From: Limanda limanda
Lineage: Eukaryota > Chordata > Actinopteri > Pleuronectiformes > Pleuronectidae
Length of the DNA: 64,000 nt
NCBI RefSeq assembly: GCF_963576545.1
Contig: NC_083655.1
Span: 18,265,204 to 18,329,203 of the forward strand
Direction of reading: 5' to 3'
Within the stretch, counting starts at the first letter, position 1. Each line of letters begins with the position of its first letter. The notes below the pieces were generated by a model. It had not been told where the DNA came from. It worked only from the letters and a program-made list of their open reading frames with translations, and did not search any database. Below are positions 61,301-64,000 of the stretch, in pieces. Both the position numbers and the translations under genes were made by a program.

Positions 61301-63291
61301 GAGGTCCTCTGTACTCCCCAGGCTGAGCCCAGAGCTCAGTGTATTAACATATAACCAGTGAATTTGATTAAACAAGTCAGCGTACATGTTTTAATTGCAG
61401 TAGCATTGACACTGCTTGTCTAACTTTACATGTCTCCATTGATGTCAACAAGATTTCTGACTAAGTTGACCGGAACATTTCAGGCAATTCCACTGTGCAG
61501 CACACTTCTGCACACTTTCTCTTCAGGCTGCCCTGTGAGCCCAGTCTTTTTTGTCCTGAAACATCAACCAAATTTCCCATGAGCCTTTGTGGTTGTGAGA
61601 CACGGGGAGAGATTATGAGCATCCACACAGCCCTGCTTGCCACATATGTGTAACACACTCAGTAACACATTCTTCACATGTTTAAAGAAATCATCATAAG
61701 TACATAAGCCTCATGTAAAGTAACAAAATCACTGACTGTACACAGTGGACAAAGTCCCTCAGGACGTCCTGTTTAGGTGGATTAGGTTTCAGAAGAAGCA
61801 GATTACAGACATACATAGAGTTTCTGTGTTGGCTTGATGAATTAATGGCTGCTGTAAACATTCTGCATTATCATTTAATCCCATGCTATACTTTTGGCAT
61901 AACATCAAATTCATCAAGTTCCTGCCTACGTAACCTGATCAGTTGAGAAGAAACAAACAGGATGTGCCAACATGATTACATCGGCACTGTTCAGACTTGG
62001 TATTAACATCCATCCAGCGAGATCTGTTCACACCTGGTTTAAAAATGTTTCCTGAAAAAGTATTCAGTGACCTCTTCTGATCAGTTCCTACTTCCCCACT
62101 TTATATAGAAATAATCCCGACCATCATTTCTGTTTGTAATGACCAAATTATGTGTTTTTTAGCCAGTTTGAGTTACAGATGTGTCTGATGACAATGTGTG
62201 TGTGTGTGTGTCTACTTGTCGGCGTGAGAGAGGGAAAGAGAGCGAGCAGAGTAAGGAGGGACTAAATTAATTAATGCACTTTGCTTTGTAGAAAAAGTTT
62301 AGCAATTTAAGAAGGAACTAAGTTTTGTACTGAATTGATTCCAAGATAAAACATCTACTCTCTTCTTACTTCCTTATCACAGGACTCAGAAACCTTCCAC
62401 TGCCCACACACATCAGCACATCAAGCTGTGACTGTGACAAAAACAGATCAAGTTACTGTGTTCACAGTGCAAATGCCAAAATAGAGCCGACTGCAGCTGA
62501 GCTGAGATATAAACATGTTAGATAACAGGGATAACCCCCCCCAACATATCAAAAGTATTTCACAGATCACTAAAGCCTTCACCTCTACTGATACTACACT
62601 GATTATATGTCGAACAGGACAACACAGACTCAGTCAAAGAACTGAGAGACACTAAAGGAATGCTATGAGAGTACTGCTGTAATATACATAACCTATTAGA
62701 ATGGTTTACGATGTATGTCTTAATATAAGTAAATAAATAATGATTCACTGCAGTAGCATCATCCTAACAATAATTCCTGGGCTTTAAATCTTGACAAAGA
62801 GACACTATGCTCAAAGGCAACAATAAGATACTAACTTCCATATTTCCAATAAAGCATTTGCAATGTCAACCCCACAATGCGAGGTATCATGTTATAGATG
62901 CAAAAAATAACCACTGGCCAACTCTACAGCTCATAGCGATGATATATACAACCATGTCTGAAGTCTTAGCAAACTGGTTTTATAGAGTTGGGTCAAGGTC
63001 ACACACACTCAAATGTAGCAGTGCCCATTAACAGCTCCCCTTTCACTTCCATTCTATGCATGTGAGGGGTCAAATAAAACATTGGCTCCCTGTGGCGAAC
63101 CAAATCAGCAGTGTGGCTTCACATGGAGTTGAAATTTAATTACCGTAAATCAGCAACGTCACCACCTCAAACAATAAAGTTTGTGCGGTCGATCCTACTT
63201 GCCTGTTATTAGCGTTACATCCTGGACTGCCCACATTCAGCAAGCAATGATACGTAATTCGCCTCTGCAGACTATGATCATTCGTCTATAT

Positions 63292-63691
63292 TAGAGCTGT
63301 GCAGTATAATGATACATATAGTGAAATGAAGGACCATATCTTAAATACATCACTTGATGTCTGTCTGCTGCACCCGGCTGCTCCACCTCTCACCTGAATA
63401 AAGCAGAGGATTTGTTCCTGTTGTAAACGTTCCTGTTGAGTGGAGAGAACCTCCTGCTGTGTTGTGCATGTGTGAAAGGCAAACTGCAGGTTAACTGAGC
63501 CAATTCTCCATATTTTACTTGCTGGTCATGTCTGAAAACGGTTATGAAGACACAAGTGTAATTCAGAAAAAAAAGGAACTCTGACAAAGATGTCGAGAGA
63601 GTTTGTGGTGAAAGTAGCAATATATTTCATTATCTGGATGTGAAATGATCTCAATCGGGATATGAGATTTTGGTCACATCTCAGAGCCCTA
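63292..63691. mobile_element. Possible hAT-like MITE with TAGRGCTSTG ends
   Basis: The left end TAGAGCTGTG and the reverse complement of the right end TAGGGCTCTG agree at 8 of 10 positions. The right flank does not give a convincing target duplication. No coding capacity. Boundaries and class are tentative. Confidence 0.3.
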
Positions 63692-64000
63692 GTATGACTC
63701 ATATAACACTGCCATATTGACTGAACAATATATGACAACACTTGCATAACAAAAGTTTGTCTACTCTGTCCAAAATGCACAGCTCTTACGAAGATACACC
63801 ACATGTAGTTGAATACCATAAGCAAAAGGTAGCATACAATTTCATACCAGAGCAGTCCAGGGGAAAATATGTTGTAATTTAATTTAATAGTATTTTGGGT
63901 AAAGTGATTCTGGGCCTTGGTCAATTTTAGTGTGATGACCCTACAGATCGAGGGAGGTTAATGGGCATGACGAGGCAGACCAGGGAGCCTGGTGGCAGTA

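Larger units (their letters stand above)
47734..64000 (-). other. arhgap12 large 5' intron (>16 kb, runs off the window)
   Basis: Upstream of the WW1 exon I find no reading frame resembling the ARHGAP12 SH3 domain on either strand. The SH3 exon should therefore lie beyond 64000. The content is AT-rich unique DNA, repeats (50141-50490, 52240-52560, 55065-55200, 63292-63691), a short AT microsatellite at 55328-55376, and short CA or GT runs. No unrelated nested gene is supported. Confidence 0.75.

Overview
The window looks like ordinary teleost fish nuclear DNA. It holds intron-split vertebrate genes, very many (CA/GT)n microsatellites, and fragments of fish-type DNA transposons and LINEs. Two genes are recognisable by their coded protein, and both run off the window at their 5' ends. 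The first is zeb1 (ZEB1 zinc-finger/homeobox repressor) on the + strand, represented by its last six coding exons (3066-10482) and a long 3'UTR ending near 12880. The second is arhgap12 (SH3-WW-PH-RhoGAP protein) on the - strand, represented by sixteen coding exons (47733 down to 35740) and a 3'UTR reaching about 34300. They are convergent, tail to tail, as ZEB1 and ARHGAP12 are on human 10p11, which supports both gene calls. I cannot tell which teleost duplicate (a or b) this is.

Layout. 1-3065: zeb1 intron sequence with one doubtful 57-nt candidate exon (917-973). 3066-10482: zeb1 coding exons with four N-terminal zinc fingers, a homeodomain-like segment, CtBP-binding motifs, three C-terminal zinc fingers and an acidic tail. 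All six exon junctions agree in phase and give 1,025 complete codons plus a split first codon. 10483-12880: zeb1 3'UTR with six seed matches to the miR-200 family and one embedded interspersed repeat. 12881-34300: about 21 kb of intergenic DNA without a credible gene. It carries a dense cluster of dinucleotide arrays (14.9-17.6 kb), two copies of a hAT-like MITE, two TTAA-flanked MITEs, an L1-type LINE tail, and GC-balanced or homeodomain-motif-rich blocks that could be conserved regulatory elements. 34300-47733: arhgap12 3'UTR and exons for WW1, WW2, PH and RhoGAP. The exon lengths sum to 1857 nt (618 codons plus stop) with consistent phases, including a probable 75-nt cassette exon. 47734-64000: a long arhgap12 intron with transposon remnants, including a decayed Tc1-type transposase. 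The N-terminal SH3 exon was not found and should lie beyond 64000.

The two genes are not known to work in one pathway. ZEB1 represses epithelial genes in the nucleus, and ARHGAP12 is a cytoplasmic and junctional Rho-family GAP. Their proximity is conserved synteny. The shared interval may hold zeb1 regulatory DNA, but that is inference. I found no operon, CRISPR, phage or other unfamiliar multigene system. The points most worth checking are the miR-200 site cluster, the two uncertain exons, and the repeat insertion in the zeb1 3'UTR.
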